NCBI GenBank assembly: GCA_944548615.1
Contig: OX155957.1
Span: 25,357,953 to 25,421,952, forward strand
Source: Micropterix aruncella
Taxonomy: Eukaryota > Arthropoda > Insecta > Lepidoptera > Micropterigidae
DNA length: 64,000 bases
Direction: 5' to 3'
The position numbers were made by a program, and so were the translations under genes. Of the stretch, positions 1 through 13,079 are shown one piece after another (within the stretch, counting starts at the first letter, position 1; every line of letters starts with the position of its first letter). Under the pieces are notes generated by a model. The model ran no database searches. It worked only from the letters and a program-made list of their open reading frames with translations, and was not told where the DNA came from.

Positions 1-322
1 TAACCAGCTATTTAATGCCTAATGTTCTTAATTGACGGGCGCCAATCTTTATATTAGCTCATTATAATCGTGATTTTACAGATGATTTGCGTTTGGTAAT
101 CGGCTCTATTTTATGTAATTTGGCGTTTTTTAGTGAAATTGGTTACGTTGTTTTGACAAGCGATCATAATTAGTGAAGGCTCGCGTGTTTTATCGTTTTT
201 GATTGGCATTAGATGGATTAAATCGGAGAGGATCGAAGGTTTTTATAGTGCTAATAAAACACATTAAACATCATATTGAACACGCATGCTATAAGACTAC
301 TAGCGACTGCTTTTTATATTTT

Positions 323-852
323 TAACCGACTTCAAAAAAAGGAGGAGGTTATCAATTCGGTTGTATCTTTTTTTTTAATGTTTGTTAACGCAGAACTCTG
401 CCATTTATGAACCGATTTGTAAAATTATTTTTTTATTCCAAAGAATATATTTACAGATTGGTCTCATTTTTATCAAAATCCTGTTCTGATGATGGGATCC
501 ATTAAGAATTAAGGGAACTCCTCAAATATTATCATATGAAATTGAAAATTTACATGTTGGTTCAAATCCGATGACAATTCATTTATTTTTATGGTAAGCA
601 TGACCTGATTCTACACACTGGGTTGACTCCGGACGAGGAAACTCCTCAACGGTCAACAGCAGAGAAGCCAAATTTTGTATACTCATTCAGTTATAATAGC
701 CCGTTCTGTCATGACATGGCTGCTGCCCCCAGGGTTGGCTCCCGACGAGGGAACTCCTCAACGATCAACAGCACAGACACAACATTTTGTATACGCATTC
801 AATTATGATAGCTTGTTCTAAGTATCACCATGACATGGCTGCTGCACTTATA
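323..852 (+). repeat. Interspersed repeat family F, copy 1
   Basis: It begins with taaccgacttcaaaaaaagg and includes two diverged internal units carrying ctcctcaacg(g/a)tcaacagca and gacatggctgctgc (near 640-730 and 740-850). The family reappears inverted at 19866-20292, where the gaggaggttatcaattcgg head is read backwards. No protein is encoded. Its class is unknown to me. Confidence 0.7.
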
Positions 853-900
853 TATAAAAATTGAAATCGGTTTTTCTTTTTGTTAAAATTTTGTCTATTA

Positions 901-1395
<495 letters not shown>

Positions 1396-1938
1396 TATTG
1401 GGGTGAAATCATATGTTAATTTTTTTGTTGAATATAAGCGAAACAAAAAAAAAACAAAATCCGCCAATATTAATTAAATAGTAAGGTCGCGATGCGTGAC
1501 TCGTTCGACCTGCGTTTGCAATTTGATTGGCATATTGAATGAAATATGATGCGTGTTCGACGAAGTCCCTGTATACTTGCCGGGAGAGTCTCGGGGTGTC
1601 AGTGTTACAAAAAAAACATAAAATACAGTGTTTCTGGCCGATGACTTGTTTTGAGCAGTAGTTTTTTGAATGAAGTCTCTAATACGCACAGTGGTATGGT
1701 AGAAGGAAGGTATGGGAGAAGGAAAAGGGAGGAATGGGTAAAGTGTTGTATATTTCTAAGAGTCTATAGTCTCTAGAGTACAGTCTTGTAACTTTATTTG
1801 TGAGAAACAAAACTACTTGTTAATTTTATTTCCGTCTTCATCTCAAAAAGTGGGCCGGGAAAGTAATATAAGACAATAGTTTTTTTCTAATTTTCTAAGT
1901 AATTTTCTAATTTTATTTCATTTTTCTTTTTGTTACAG

Positions 1939-2043
1939 ATGACAGAGGTAGATCGCCTCCATTCACTGGAAGCGGAGATCAACAGGCTGGAAGACGAACT
2001 GCAAAGAAGAAACTGCCTCATAGATGAACTCAGATCTTCGAAG
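1939..2043 (+). CDS. Coiled-coil gene, first visible exon (35 codons)
   Basis: The exon opens right after the acceptor tgttacag and starts with ATG (MTEVDRLHSLEAEINRLEDE...). It ends LIDELRSSK before the donor AAG|gtttgt, which is a weak donor. The peptide is a clear amphipathic heptad helix. The ATG may be the true start, with the acceptor belonging to a 5'UTR intron, or merely an internal Met if more exons lie upstream of the window. Phase 0 at both ends matches most other exons. The next intron is about 31 kb long, or 24 kb if the candidate exon at 26269 is real. Confidence 0.7.
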
Positions 2044-2742
2044 GTTTGTCTACCTAGAACATTACCATTTTATTTGAATTTTATTGTGATGGCCAATATT
2101 TTACGCGCTTTTTCGCTCTTTGTAACCTCGAGGTAGTAAAGTTTTCATATCTTCAGTATTGTTCGTTAGAGACTCTTATTATTTTATCTCTATAAAATGA
2201 ACTTTCTCGAATATAAAGAGAAAGGGAATCTGACTCCAATTCTAATTTAATTTAATTTAATTTAATGACGTTTGTTCTATTTTGTTCTCGTCATCGCTCT
2301 GTTTTTATTTACAATGAAAATTGTATAATGAATAGATTTTTTTTAATTGCCACCGCAATCTTATAATATACCAGCGAAGAAAATATTTATTTATTTTGTT
2401 TATTTTTTGCTCTTAACTTCCATGTTATAAATGTCAATACAATAATGCAATATACAAAAGTACTGTTACAAATACAACAAGTAAATATATTAAAATGAAT
2501 AAAAATTACAACTGCCGTTATAGAAAGTTAGCTATTGTATTTATAATCTTTTTTATTACGGTTTCTTTACAAAATATTTGTGGTTTATTTATTTATCCAC
2601 ATAGATAGGTTTATTTATTTATATAGTTATATTTGTGGTTTAGTTATTTATCCACATCCTATACAAGCTGGGATTTCCTTCGCTACTTTTTAAGTAGCTT
2701 TTACTAATTTTATTTTAAATAAAAACATCATCCTATAAACGG

Positions 2743-4190
<1,448 letters not shown>

Positions 4191-4383
4191 GAAATATACA
4201 TATATATTTTTGGATAAATACATAAACCAAAAATATTTCATAAAAATCCCATAATAAAAATTATTACAAGTAAAGTACCTACTACAAATGATTCCAGAAG
4301 CTAACGGAAAATCGGGTACTTCAATGAAATATATATTTTTGAATAGCTTAGACCTTCAGGATAATGGTTGATTATGGGCAAAA

Positions 4384-4445
4384 ATCGCTCAATACATGGG
4401 AAGGGGGTCAAATCGCTCAATACATGGGAAGGGGGTCAAATCGCT
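4384..4445 (+). repeat. 28-bp tandem repeat, two perfect units plus a partial
   Basis: The unit atcgctcaatacatgggaag + ggggtcaa repeats at 4384-4411 and 4412-4439 and begins a third time. Intronic, no other content seen in the 4200-5340 interval apart from AT-rich sequence. Confidence 0.9.
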
Positions 4446-4799
4446 CTCATCAATTTTGTTTACACTAATAAACAATAAATTACATCAAGCGACCATAAAT
4501 GGTACTAATCTAAAAATATATTTCGAAAGAGTACATACAATTGAGTATAGAGGGCGTTAAATTTTATATAATTATTTGAGGTTTCAATCAAATAATGACA
4601 GATGCATTGCATCAATGTACCAAATATAAAGAAGATATTTAATAAAATCAGTCTTATTTTGTTGTTATGTTTAATACTTTACCCGTCCTCTCTACCTTGT
4701 TATAAATACAATAGTTCACTTTCTGTAACGGCAGTCGTGTTTTTTATTATATTTATTATATTTACTTGTTTTCCTTTTTATCTAGCTGTAAAATAATAA

Positions 4800-5340
4800 A
4801 TTCATCTATCATTGGCCGACGCAGACAAAGATTTTATTATTATTCTTCGTGTTTCATATTTTATAAAACACATATTATATAATAATATTATTCGATCCGG
4901 ATCAAGACGATTTATTCCAACCATATCAAGTGTTTTCACCTGTGGCGATAGGTGTGGAAAGGTCTCAAAGTCCTAATGACAAATACGCCAGTTTGTATTT
5001 CGTCTACTGTACGCACGCGCCTACACGCTTTTAGATCAATTCGAAATGGGTGCGTTTGTAAAGCCTTGTATATATTTGCTTTAGCTTTCACAACAAATAG
5101 TAGGTACTTAGAGATTCGCGGAATTGCTAACGCTGAACGCGGCTGAAAGAGTGTTTGTCGGCTTCCGGTTTCCGGAAGCGGTGGCCGCTATCTGTCTGTC
5201 AGTTTCCCGGTTCATCGACAAACAAACGCTTAACAAGTCGCTCGCCGCCCATTGATGACTTTACGTAGTCTAACGCACCTATTTATACGTGACCGCGTCA
5301 TGAGCTTGCAAAAATATTGACTAAAGATGGAATATTACGT
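4800..5340. other. Unassigned intron segment with a GC-richer patch
   Basis: Between 5090 and 5320 the sequence is less AT-rich and CpG-containing (ttcgcggaattgc, cggtggccgc, gtcgctcgccgcc) and holds ggcttccggtttccggaagc, an imperfect palindrome. I see no frame with coding character. It could be a promoter, enhancer or an old repeat. Nothing else stands out. Confidence 0.3.
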
Positions 5341-5344
5341 TACA

Positions 5345-6065
5345 TTTTGCAATATATGGGTCCTTACCTATAAAGTTGCTGTTCCACAAAGGAAGTTTAA
5401 GGCCTAAAACTTTTTATGAACAATATATAGTTTACTAGCTGACCCGGCGAACTTCGTACCGTCTAAAAGTCAATGAATGTCGTGTTACAGATTAGCTGAA
5501 CTTAATTTATGATTTTATGACAGTAATACAATGAATACAAAACTTTATTAAGATAATAACACAAAAATATTTATAAAAGTACAAACATTAAGTATATCAA
5601 TCGGGTGTCAGCAAGACATGATTGAATTAAACTATTTAATTATTGTGCAGCATGGGATGCAGTCGGTTTTAATTCTCTTCATTGAAGCACCTTGTGATAT
5701 ACGACATTTTTTTTTAATCAGGCGCAAGAATAAATAAAGCGGATGATTTGCCGACACGTGAACATGCCACGTACACCTGACCATGAGAAAAACACGGAGT
5801 TGTATTTTGTATGGGAAAATGTTTTTTTTAATTGATTTTTTTTGTCAATTTTCCAATTTTCGTTTTTAATAGTTATTCTGCTATTCGGGACGTAGACAAA
5901 AACTACAAATAAAAAACCATGAAAATCGGTCTAGCCGTTCTCGAGTTATAAGTGTTCGAACAAACCCGACTTTGTTATATATATAGAGAGATTATTAGAA
6001 ATATTGACCTCTATTATCTATGGAGATTTGTAATTTTAATGGGAGTTGCTTAAATCCTTTAACTT
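5345..6065. mobile_element. Mariner-end relic interrupted by a repeat insertion
   Basis: 5354-5432 (gggtccttacctataaagttgctg...) and 5990-6062 (ttattagaaatattgacctc...) match consecutive parts of the mariner relic at 11893-12060. The two halves are separated by a repeat of the actagctgacccggcgaac family, which must have inserted later. No transposase frame remains here. Confidence 0.65.
5434..5990 (+). repeat. Interspersed repeat family D, copy 1
   Basis: It runs from actagctgacccggcgaac to cgactttgttatatatatag and matches 32978-33541 along its length (atgaatgtcgtgttacagat, gcggatgatttgccga, ttatgcaataatt-free core). Non-coding. Similar heads occur at 42488 and 51364. Confidence 0.8.
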
Positions 6066-7360
6066 AGTTTATTTAAATATGTATGTAGATATGCAAAATT
6101 TGGTACATCTGTATTAATATTATGTGGGTATTTTTTAGTATTACCATTTTCGCACTTAGTAGTACTCAAAAGAAAGTAATAAAAACTGTCATTATTTTTT
6201 AATTTTCATCAACTTTCAAAGGTGGAGAAATATAATTCAGTAATGAAATTAACAGTAAAGTGTCGTATTAATTTAGGAATACATTTTTCGAACATTCTCC
6301 TGCAGCATTGTTACTATGTGATCCCGCGTATCGCGTTGAAGTTTTTGAAAATTCGAGCAGCAAATGTAAACCCCGATTTATAATATAGTTACAATATACA
6401 TTTATAATGTAGCTAGGTATACAGTAATTACATCGTATATGCCATAATAAATGTAAATTAGTAGGAGAGGGGCCTTTTATTCAATTTCGCATTGGGGCTC
6501 ATTTTTTTTTGTTACTGGCTGTATTTGATATCTTCTCGAACGTATGCGAGGTGCCTTCGACTACGGAGCCTAGTATGGCTTTACCCCTAATAATTACTAT
6601 AGCCAGGAGGTAGCATTCGTAATGCAGCGATGAATCCTGTTCATTCTCCGCCTTATAAATGCGACACGGATTGCTTCCGTCAACAGAACCGTCACGGCGC
6701 GGCGGGTAAGCGATAAGAAACTTCATTGCAACTCGATTGCAACTAACTGCGACTCTCCTATCTGAAGCGAAAGCGTTGCGCTTGCTAACGCCCCGTGCAG
6801 TTACTTAGTTCTGTTGCAAGTCAATCGCCTTCAAAATATGCATGCGAATGCGAGAATACCCAGCTGAGATATGGAGAGGCTGACACTGCTGGATTGGAAA
6901 TCCCAGCACGCGAGCCACACGAGGTGCTAGCCGGTATGCTAATCTTTAATATCTACATCATAACAGTCGACAGTACCCGGCTTGGTAACCTGCAGTACCA
7001 GTTGCGCTCGTGTCGGAACCATTTCGGATACACAGGTGTCGGAGTATTTTATTTGTAATTTGTCAAAAGAGATTCAAAGAGAAAGAGATAGCACGATTAT
7101 AGTTTATAAATATAAAAATAAAAATTCATTCTTTTATTCAACGTTCATACATTGCATACCTATATGCTGAAGATTTCTAATGATCCCATAAGATGGCCCT
7201 AATGGCCTAAAATGGTGCAATTTTAGTACCCATATGCTGTCTTCTTGGTTTGAATGTAATATTCATCCTCAAAAGAGAAATCACTGCAAACGTGGATAAA
7301 TTCAGCTAGCTTGCAGGGAAAAAAATATAGAAGGAATTTGAGGATGAGGCCTTTGATTAA
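6066..7360. other. Unassigned intron sequence
   Basis: AT-rich to 6480, then a GC-richer stretch 6530-7060 with several short open frames (for example 6499-6726 minus and 6795-7058 plus). They lack a recognisable domain or splice context. Probably diverged repeat sequence; I find no gene. Confidence 0.4.
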
Positions 7361-7760
7361 AAATTCTTTCCCCCATGGATTGAACGCAGGTCAACACAGT
7401 TCACTGTCTCAGTACGCCAACAAGCCCGTAAGAGTCCAACGCATTACCGCGAGCCACTGGGAAGGGATACCAGCGGGCTGACCCCACGCCCTCGCTACCA
7501 GATTTGACCGAATTACTCCGTTCTTCATTTTGGTCGCGGATTCGAGATCGCTTGCGCGTCCTCTATCTGACGTTAGCGGTAATTCAAAGTCGAACTAATT
7601 GCGGACCGAAGCACCCTTTGCCCGTAAAGGTCACACGGGATCGAGTGGCCAACGGATCGTTTCTAAGGAACGACGACGTCAGTTCGATAACTACCCCCGC
7701 TGCTTATGAAACGTACGTTTCCAAATTCCCTCGGTTATTAATCGGATTGCACGGTAGATA
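7360..7760. repeat. Family I repeat, left part (split by a LINE)
   Basis: Sequences such as caacgcattaccgcgagcca + ctgggaag and gaccgaattactccg match the family I elements at 43254 and 44308 in reverse orientation. The remaining part (agtcgattgactaacg, ttccgcccgaggtgttccc, ttcgaggaggctaccgga) resumes at 9590-9790, so the LINE 7765-9585 has inserted into it. Confidence 0.6.
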
Positions 7761-7764
7761 GAGA

Positions 7765-9585
7765 TAGATAGAGATTCTTTATTGCACATTAAACAAAAAC
7801 ATACAAAAGGCGGACTTATTGCCTAAAATGCAATCTCTTACAGCCAACCTTCGTGGAAGTGTAAAAATTTAGGTGCCAACAGATAAATTAAAAATTAACA
7901 AAAAAAGAAAAAAAAGAAGAAAAACTTATTAGGTACATAACAAAAAATTATCAAGTAACAAAAATGCTATTTTAAAAAAAATAAAATTAGGATTTGGAAT
8001 AATTCGCAAGGAGCAAAGGATAGGAGAGGATGGGATGAGACCTAGGATAACTAGGAATTTAGGGACATGAAATGCTTTTGCAGAGACACTTGAAAGGAAG
8101 AAACCGTTGGTGCGTTTCTGATGTCTGGCGAGAGCTGGTTCCATAGTCTAGCTGCATGAACGGTGAAGGAATAAGTAAAAAAAAAGAATTATGAGTTGGA
8201 ATCGCAATTTTACTATCCTGACTGGAACGGAGTGAAAGACCATGACTTCCTAAGTGATTGAATTTTTTGGTTAGGTAGGAGGGAGCGGTAGGATTGTTGA
8301 GGACGTTATAAAGAAGGGAAAGAATATGCATGTTTCTACGTTCACATATTCGAAGCCAATGAAGTCTGCTTCTATACTCAGAGACGTGATGAAATTTTTT
8401 CGCGTTGAAGATATACATAATGCATACATTTTGCAACCGCTCTAATTTGTCAAGGATGGCTTCAGTGACGTCAAGGTAGCAGACATCAGCATAGTCTAGT
8501 ATAGGCAATAGCAGTGATTGAGCTATGGTCTTCTTAACCTCCACTGGTAAAAATCTTTGCAACCGCCGAAAACTATGAAATCCAGCAAATATGCGTTTGC
8601 TGACTTCATTAATCTGTGACTGCCAAGAGAGATATTGATCAATGGTAATACCCAAATTATTCACCGTCTTTGAATATGGTATAACATTACTATCAATATG
8701 GATTGGTGGGACAGATGCAATATTAAATGATGATAACAGTCTCTTGCTGGCAATTAGAATAGATTGGGACTTAGACGGATTAATTATGATACCATTTTCT
8801 TTAGCCCAGCGTGAGATATGGTTTAGATTTATATTCATTATAGAGGTAGCCGAACTAACCTCTTGGGGCGTAGCATGGGTGTACAGCTGCAGGTCATCAG
8901 CATAGAGATGATAATTGGTAGTCAGGCCCTTAGCTATTGGGTTGATGAATAGAGAAAAAAATAGAGGCGACAATATTCCTCCTTGTGGAACACCTGCAAT
9001 GACATCAATAGTATCTGAAGTATTATCTGACACCTTGACACATTGCTTGCGTCCACGTAAGTACGAGTTAAACCACTTAAGGACACGCTACTAAAGTCGC
9101 TACTAAAGCCGAGTAAAGCGAGGATAGTTAATTTGCGATCGTTCATAGCGCATCTAATATCATCAGTGACTTTGACGAGGGCGGTTGTGGTGCTTTGACC
9201 TGGCCGAAACCCTGATTGGAGTGGGTCAAGGCTGTTATTCGCAGTGAGGAACTCATCCAACTGCACATGTACAGCCTGTTCCAAACCCCTGGAAAATAAA
9301 GGCAGAATAGATATGGGTCTAAAGTCTTTTTCGGTCACGGGAGCGGAAAGTTTAGGAAGTGGTATGAATGCCTTTTTCCAAATGGTCGGCACATCTCCAT
9401 TAGACAGGGAAACATTTATTATGTGGCGAAGGGCTGGTAAAATGGGCTCCAGGATTGGCCGAATCATTTCCATGTTTAAATTATCAATGCCAGAGGCTTT
9501 GGATTTAATACCAAAAAGAATTCGCCTAACAGTGCATTGAGAAATGGCCGCAAAAGAGAAAGTACTACCGTTTATTCTCGACTCA
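7765..9585 (-). mobile_element. CR1/Jockey-like LINE, 5'-truncated, broken reverse transcriptase
   Basis: On the minus strand two overlapping frames give consecutive reverse-transcriptase blocks: SKASGIDNLNMEMIR, FRPISILPLFSRGLEQ, SGFRPGQSTTTALVK, then AGVPQGGILSPLFFSLFINP, YHLYADDLQLY and NLGITIDQYLSW. A frameshift lies near 9030 and another near 8175. Motif A reads LLGFSSDFSS where the family has an Asp before the first Phe-Ser, so the first catalytic Asp is gone; YADD is intact. The 3' end carries AATAAAG and a TATC-type tail at 7763-7775. It is dead and nested in a family I repeat. Confidence 0.88.
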
Positions 9586-9589
9586 TTTC

Positions 9590-9790
9590 GACCCACAGTC
9601 GATTGACTAACGTTGCACGGTGCGCAAACAACCCAGTTCCGCCCGAGGTGTTCCCTCGGATTGGAACCTGCGATTCCAACCGGCTGCGACTGTAGGTTAT
9701 AGCCGAAAACAGAGTTCACGGCGGCCCTTTTTAGGTCAATCCCTCTTCGAGGAGGCTACCGGATGGGAGCTGAGCCGTAAGCCGAGCTAA
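9590..9790. repeat. Family I repeat, right part after the LINE insertion
   Basis: This continues the element interrupted at 7760, with gtcgattgactaacgttgca, cggattggaacctgcg and cgaggaggctaccggatggg. The same words occur at 3780-3830 and in reverse complement in the 43-45 kb copies. Confidence 0.55.
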
Positions 9791-9799
9791 AAAAACACA

Positions 9800-10180
9800 C
9801 ACAGACCATCAAGTTCAAGCTGCGCGGAACCGTTAAGAACCATGTTCATCAGGAACTGAAAGAACCGGAATGATCGACAGTCAAAAGCTTTGGATACCCA
9901 AAAACCGCAATGTAGTGTGGGAAATCTTTAAACGCGTCATGCACGCAGTTTATGACCTTAGCGAGAGCCATAGTCGCAGATTATTTCTCCGAAATCCAAA
10001 CGGGCATTTGCTGAAAATATTAATTTCGATTGCAAAGTCATATATCCATGAATTGTGGAAATTTGCTGGGAGTAACGATTTTTACCTGCAGTTTCCCCTA
10101 CTTTATCCTTTATCTCCTTTCACAAGACCTTAACAAAACTTATTGAAACGAAAATTCTTCCATCTCCTAGTCTGCATATG
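9800..10180. other. Unassigned intron sequence
   Basis: A plus-strand open frame of 87 codons (9870-10133) lacks any recognisable domain or splice boundary. No repeat match inside the window. I do not call a gene. Confidence 0.35.
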
Positions 10181-10460
10181 CAATATTAACATAATAGTCG
10201 AAGAGCCAGCGACAAAAATTGTAAGAGTGTTGGAAAAGCTGATACTTTTAAATCAGACAGTATTTTTTGCCATAGAATGCCAGGGTACAGTCAGCAGGCC
10301 AGATTCCGAAACACCTGGCGCTGGCGTACTAGGAAAGCTGTAATTTTAATTAGTACCCTAAAGTGTATTGGAAATACTGAATTCATCAGTAGACAGTCGA
10401 TGCAATAAAGAAGTCGAAACATACGGCCAGACTGCTTTATATTCGAACGCGTGGCGTTAG
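10180..10460 (+). mobile_element. LINE fragment (same family as 50285-50740)
   Basis: gtcgaagagccagcgacaaa, gtgttggaaaagctgatact and cacctggcgctggcgtacta match the inverted fragments at 11150-11420 and 50285-50520. The 50 kb copy extends into reverse-transcriptase coding, so this is the segment downstream of the YADD region. Frames are broken. Confidence 0.6.
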
Positions 10461-11150
10461 CATCTCCTTAGGGTAGGTGGAGAAAGGTGGGAGAATTAGA
10501 GATATTGTCTTTCAGTTTTATATTGGAGTTTTAGATTAGGATCTCACCCATAACCCCTGAAAATATCAGGCATGTTCAATCATCAGTTGCAGAGAAATCT
10601 AAAATTATATATTAAAAACAATTGCAGGGGGTTGCCCCGAAAAATGGGGCAAAGCCACGCGCTTTCACCATGTCACACTTTCAACGTGGCGTCGTCTCCA
10701 ACTATGTAAGCAAATGATATCGAGGAACTTGACACTCGAATGCGAAGATAAACCAGGCAGTTCATCACCGTAAGTTCAATTGCGAAAATAGCTTAAACCG
10801 TTTTGGAAAAACTCAGCTTGGAAGGACAAGAAATATTACATCAAAATACGAAAAAACAGACATACTGCATTTTCCAGGCTCACGTGGGACCGAACTTCTT
10901 GAGGATTGGTGTGGAACTGGAAGTTGTTGAGACGGGTCAGCCACCTGGCGGCTATCGAAATAATTACAAAATTCCTTCCGGAAACCCCCGTGCGTGGATT
11001 TTCCTCGTGCGGGGCTTTACCCCCACCTACTCTACATGCCACGCATCAGTCTATGACGCATCGGTTGTGCCGAGCAATATAATGGTCGCAGAGACGCAAT
11101 ATAATGGTATGGAGATGCTGACGCCACGCATTCGATTACGAAGCAGTCTG
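10460..11150. other. Unassigned intron sequence with a 140-codon open frame
   Basis: The plus frame at 10803-11225 (MEKLSLEGQEILHQNTKKQT...) overlaps a repeat fragment at its end and has no recognisable motif. Complementary words gggcaaagccacgc/cgtgcggggctttaccc suggest inverted repeat-derived sequence. Not called as a gene. Confidence 0.35.
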
Positions 11151-11430
11151 ACTATACATGTGTCTCGAGTTCTTTATTGCATCCGCTGTTTACTGATGAA
11201 TTTTCAGCTTTCCAAAACACTTTAGGGGTACTGATTAAAATTACTACTTTCATAGTACGCCAGCGCCAGGTGTCCCGGAAACTGGCCTGCTGACTGTACC
11301 CCGCCATTCAATGGTCAAAATACTGTCTAATCTGAAAGTATCAGCTTTCCAAAACTCTTGCACATTTTTTGTCGTCGGCTCCTCTACTATAATATTACTG
11401 CGTGCATTCGGGTGGCACGGTGTTGAACTA
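11150..11430 (-). mobile_element. LINE fragment, inverted relative to 10180-10460
   Basis: Contains ttctttattgcatccgctg, tagtacgccagcgccaggtg and atactgtctaatctgaaagt, the reverse complement of the fragment about 1 kb upstream. Together they form a head-to-head pair that could fold back. No intact frame. Confidence 0.6.
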
Positions 11431-11892
11431 CTCCTCATCAATATCCAGCTCGTAATGCCTTTAGGTATCTCTGCTAGGTGCGGAAAAAGCTGCCGCCACG
11501 GCTGCAGCGCTATCGGACGTCGGCCAATCTTATCGATAAATCACCTCTTTAGCAACCGGGCGGGCTAGTACAACCAACATAGGAAAATTTTAGATGGGTC
11601 GAACCATTGATTATACTATTATAGTGTATAAGATTGCTCAGTGCAGAACTACGATTTGGCAGTTAGAACTTCACTATGAAGCGCAACATGTAGATAGCAC
11701 TCTTATTTACAAAAATTTATTAATATTATCGTATGTTCAATATGGCGGTGGTCGTGGTTTAACGGTATGGCAACGCATTTTCGATATCGCTCTAAATGTT
11801 TCTATGTCCTACGCCTATGTATTCTATGTCCTCTATCATGCATATGTATCCATGTACGAACATGTATTCTATCTCGAATTAAAAAATAATAA

Positions 11893-12640
11893 TATTGTGT
11901 CGTTACCTATGAAGTTGCTGTTTTATATAGTAAATATAAGGCCAAAAACTTTGTATGAAAAATATATATTTAATTATTAGAAATATCCACCTCATTATCT
12001 ATGCAGATTCGTCATTTTTATGGGAGTTGTTTAATTCCTCTGCTGTAAACCTCTCGTGGATAGAAACCAATATATGCTTTAAAGGCGTTTTTCGCCGACT
12101 CTTCAAAGTAGATTTTTTCCCGTAAAAAGTTATTTAAATTCTGGAAAATATTATACTCTATTGAAGCAAGGTTTGGCAAGTACGGTGGGAGAATAAGAGT
12201 CTCCAGCCGCAACTCCTGCAACTTTGCGACTGTTTGCAGTTAAATCTGTGGTTATACGTTGCCATGCAGAAGCACTGGCTATGAGCTATTGGCCAGGCTC
12301 GGTTATTTAACACGAGCGTCTCCAGCAGTTCTTAACAGTTCATATTTACGGTAACTGTATAGCCAGACTGCAACGAACTGTAATATAAAACACCGGCACA
12401 GGATCTCATATTTGAAAATAATGAAAAATTTCAACTTTACCATGGTTGTACAAACGAAAATATTTGAGCAAAAACAAACAACGGAAAGACAAATAAATAG
12501 CTTTTTCATAAAAAATAATAATGTGGCCTTGAATTAAAACTTATTTGAATTTGAAATTCCAACTCAAACCCAAGTTATCCAAGTTTAAAGTAGCGAGTGT
12601 GAAAAACATCAATTACGTAGGTAAGGACCCAATATAATAA
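11893..12640 (-). mobile_element. Mariner-like transposon relic with dead transposase
   Basis: On the minus strand 12018-12270 encodes the end of a mariner transposase. LLHGN takes the place of the LLHDN catalytic block, followed by in-frame stops, then LQELRLETLILPPYLPNLAS, then NFLREKIYFEES and FYPREVYSRGIKQLP. The second and third catalytic Asp residues of the D,D34D triad are Gly and Asn. The ends ttacctatgaagttgctg (11905) and its near-complement gtaggtaaggaccc (12618) look like the terminal repeats, so the element is internally deleted to about 750 bp. Confidence 0.8.
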
Positions 12641-12768
12641 CTAAAGTTTTTTTTAAAATATTAGCTCTTATTATTTTTATATTATTTACATAAAGATTAC
12701 AATTTTAAATTTGGTATACCGGTTTCAATATTTAATAATTACCCATTTTAAGGTTCAGATAGACTAAT

Positions 12769-12966
12769 AAGTCGCATTCAGTCAGGACAACATTTGCCCA
12801 GAGACATATATTCTACATAGCCCCAAAATTATATAATTCCCTTAGTGAAGACATGAAAAATTATCCTAACATAAAATTATTTAAAGCAAACCTTAATAGA
12901 TGGCTACTTAACAAGGGATATGTAAAATCTGATCAACTTCTTTGCAACGCACGACAATTTATTTAG
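12769..12966 (+). mobile_element. LINE open frame C terminus and 3'UTR
   Basis: A 65-codon plus frame (KSHSVRTTFAQRHIFYIAPK, LYNSLSEDMKN, LFKANLNRWLL...) ends with TAG. It matches the typical extreme C terminus of CR1/Jockey-like LINE polyproteins (RT..FG.RS..Y..PKL(F/Y)NSLP...FK..L..(W/Y)LL). AT-rich 3' sequence follows to about 13080. Upstream is truncated at a TAG/TAA pair. Confidence 0.7.
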
Positions 12967-13079
12967 TATCACTTATCTATTTTTCTTAATTAAATTTTAT
13001 TAAATTACAACTATAAATGTATATATTTATTACATAGCTATATTTTTTATAAAATTGGTATATTTATGTGTATATACAG

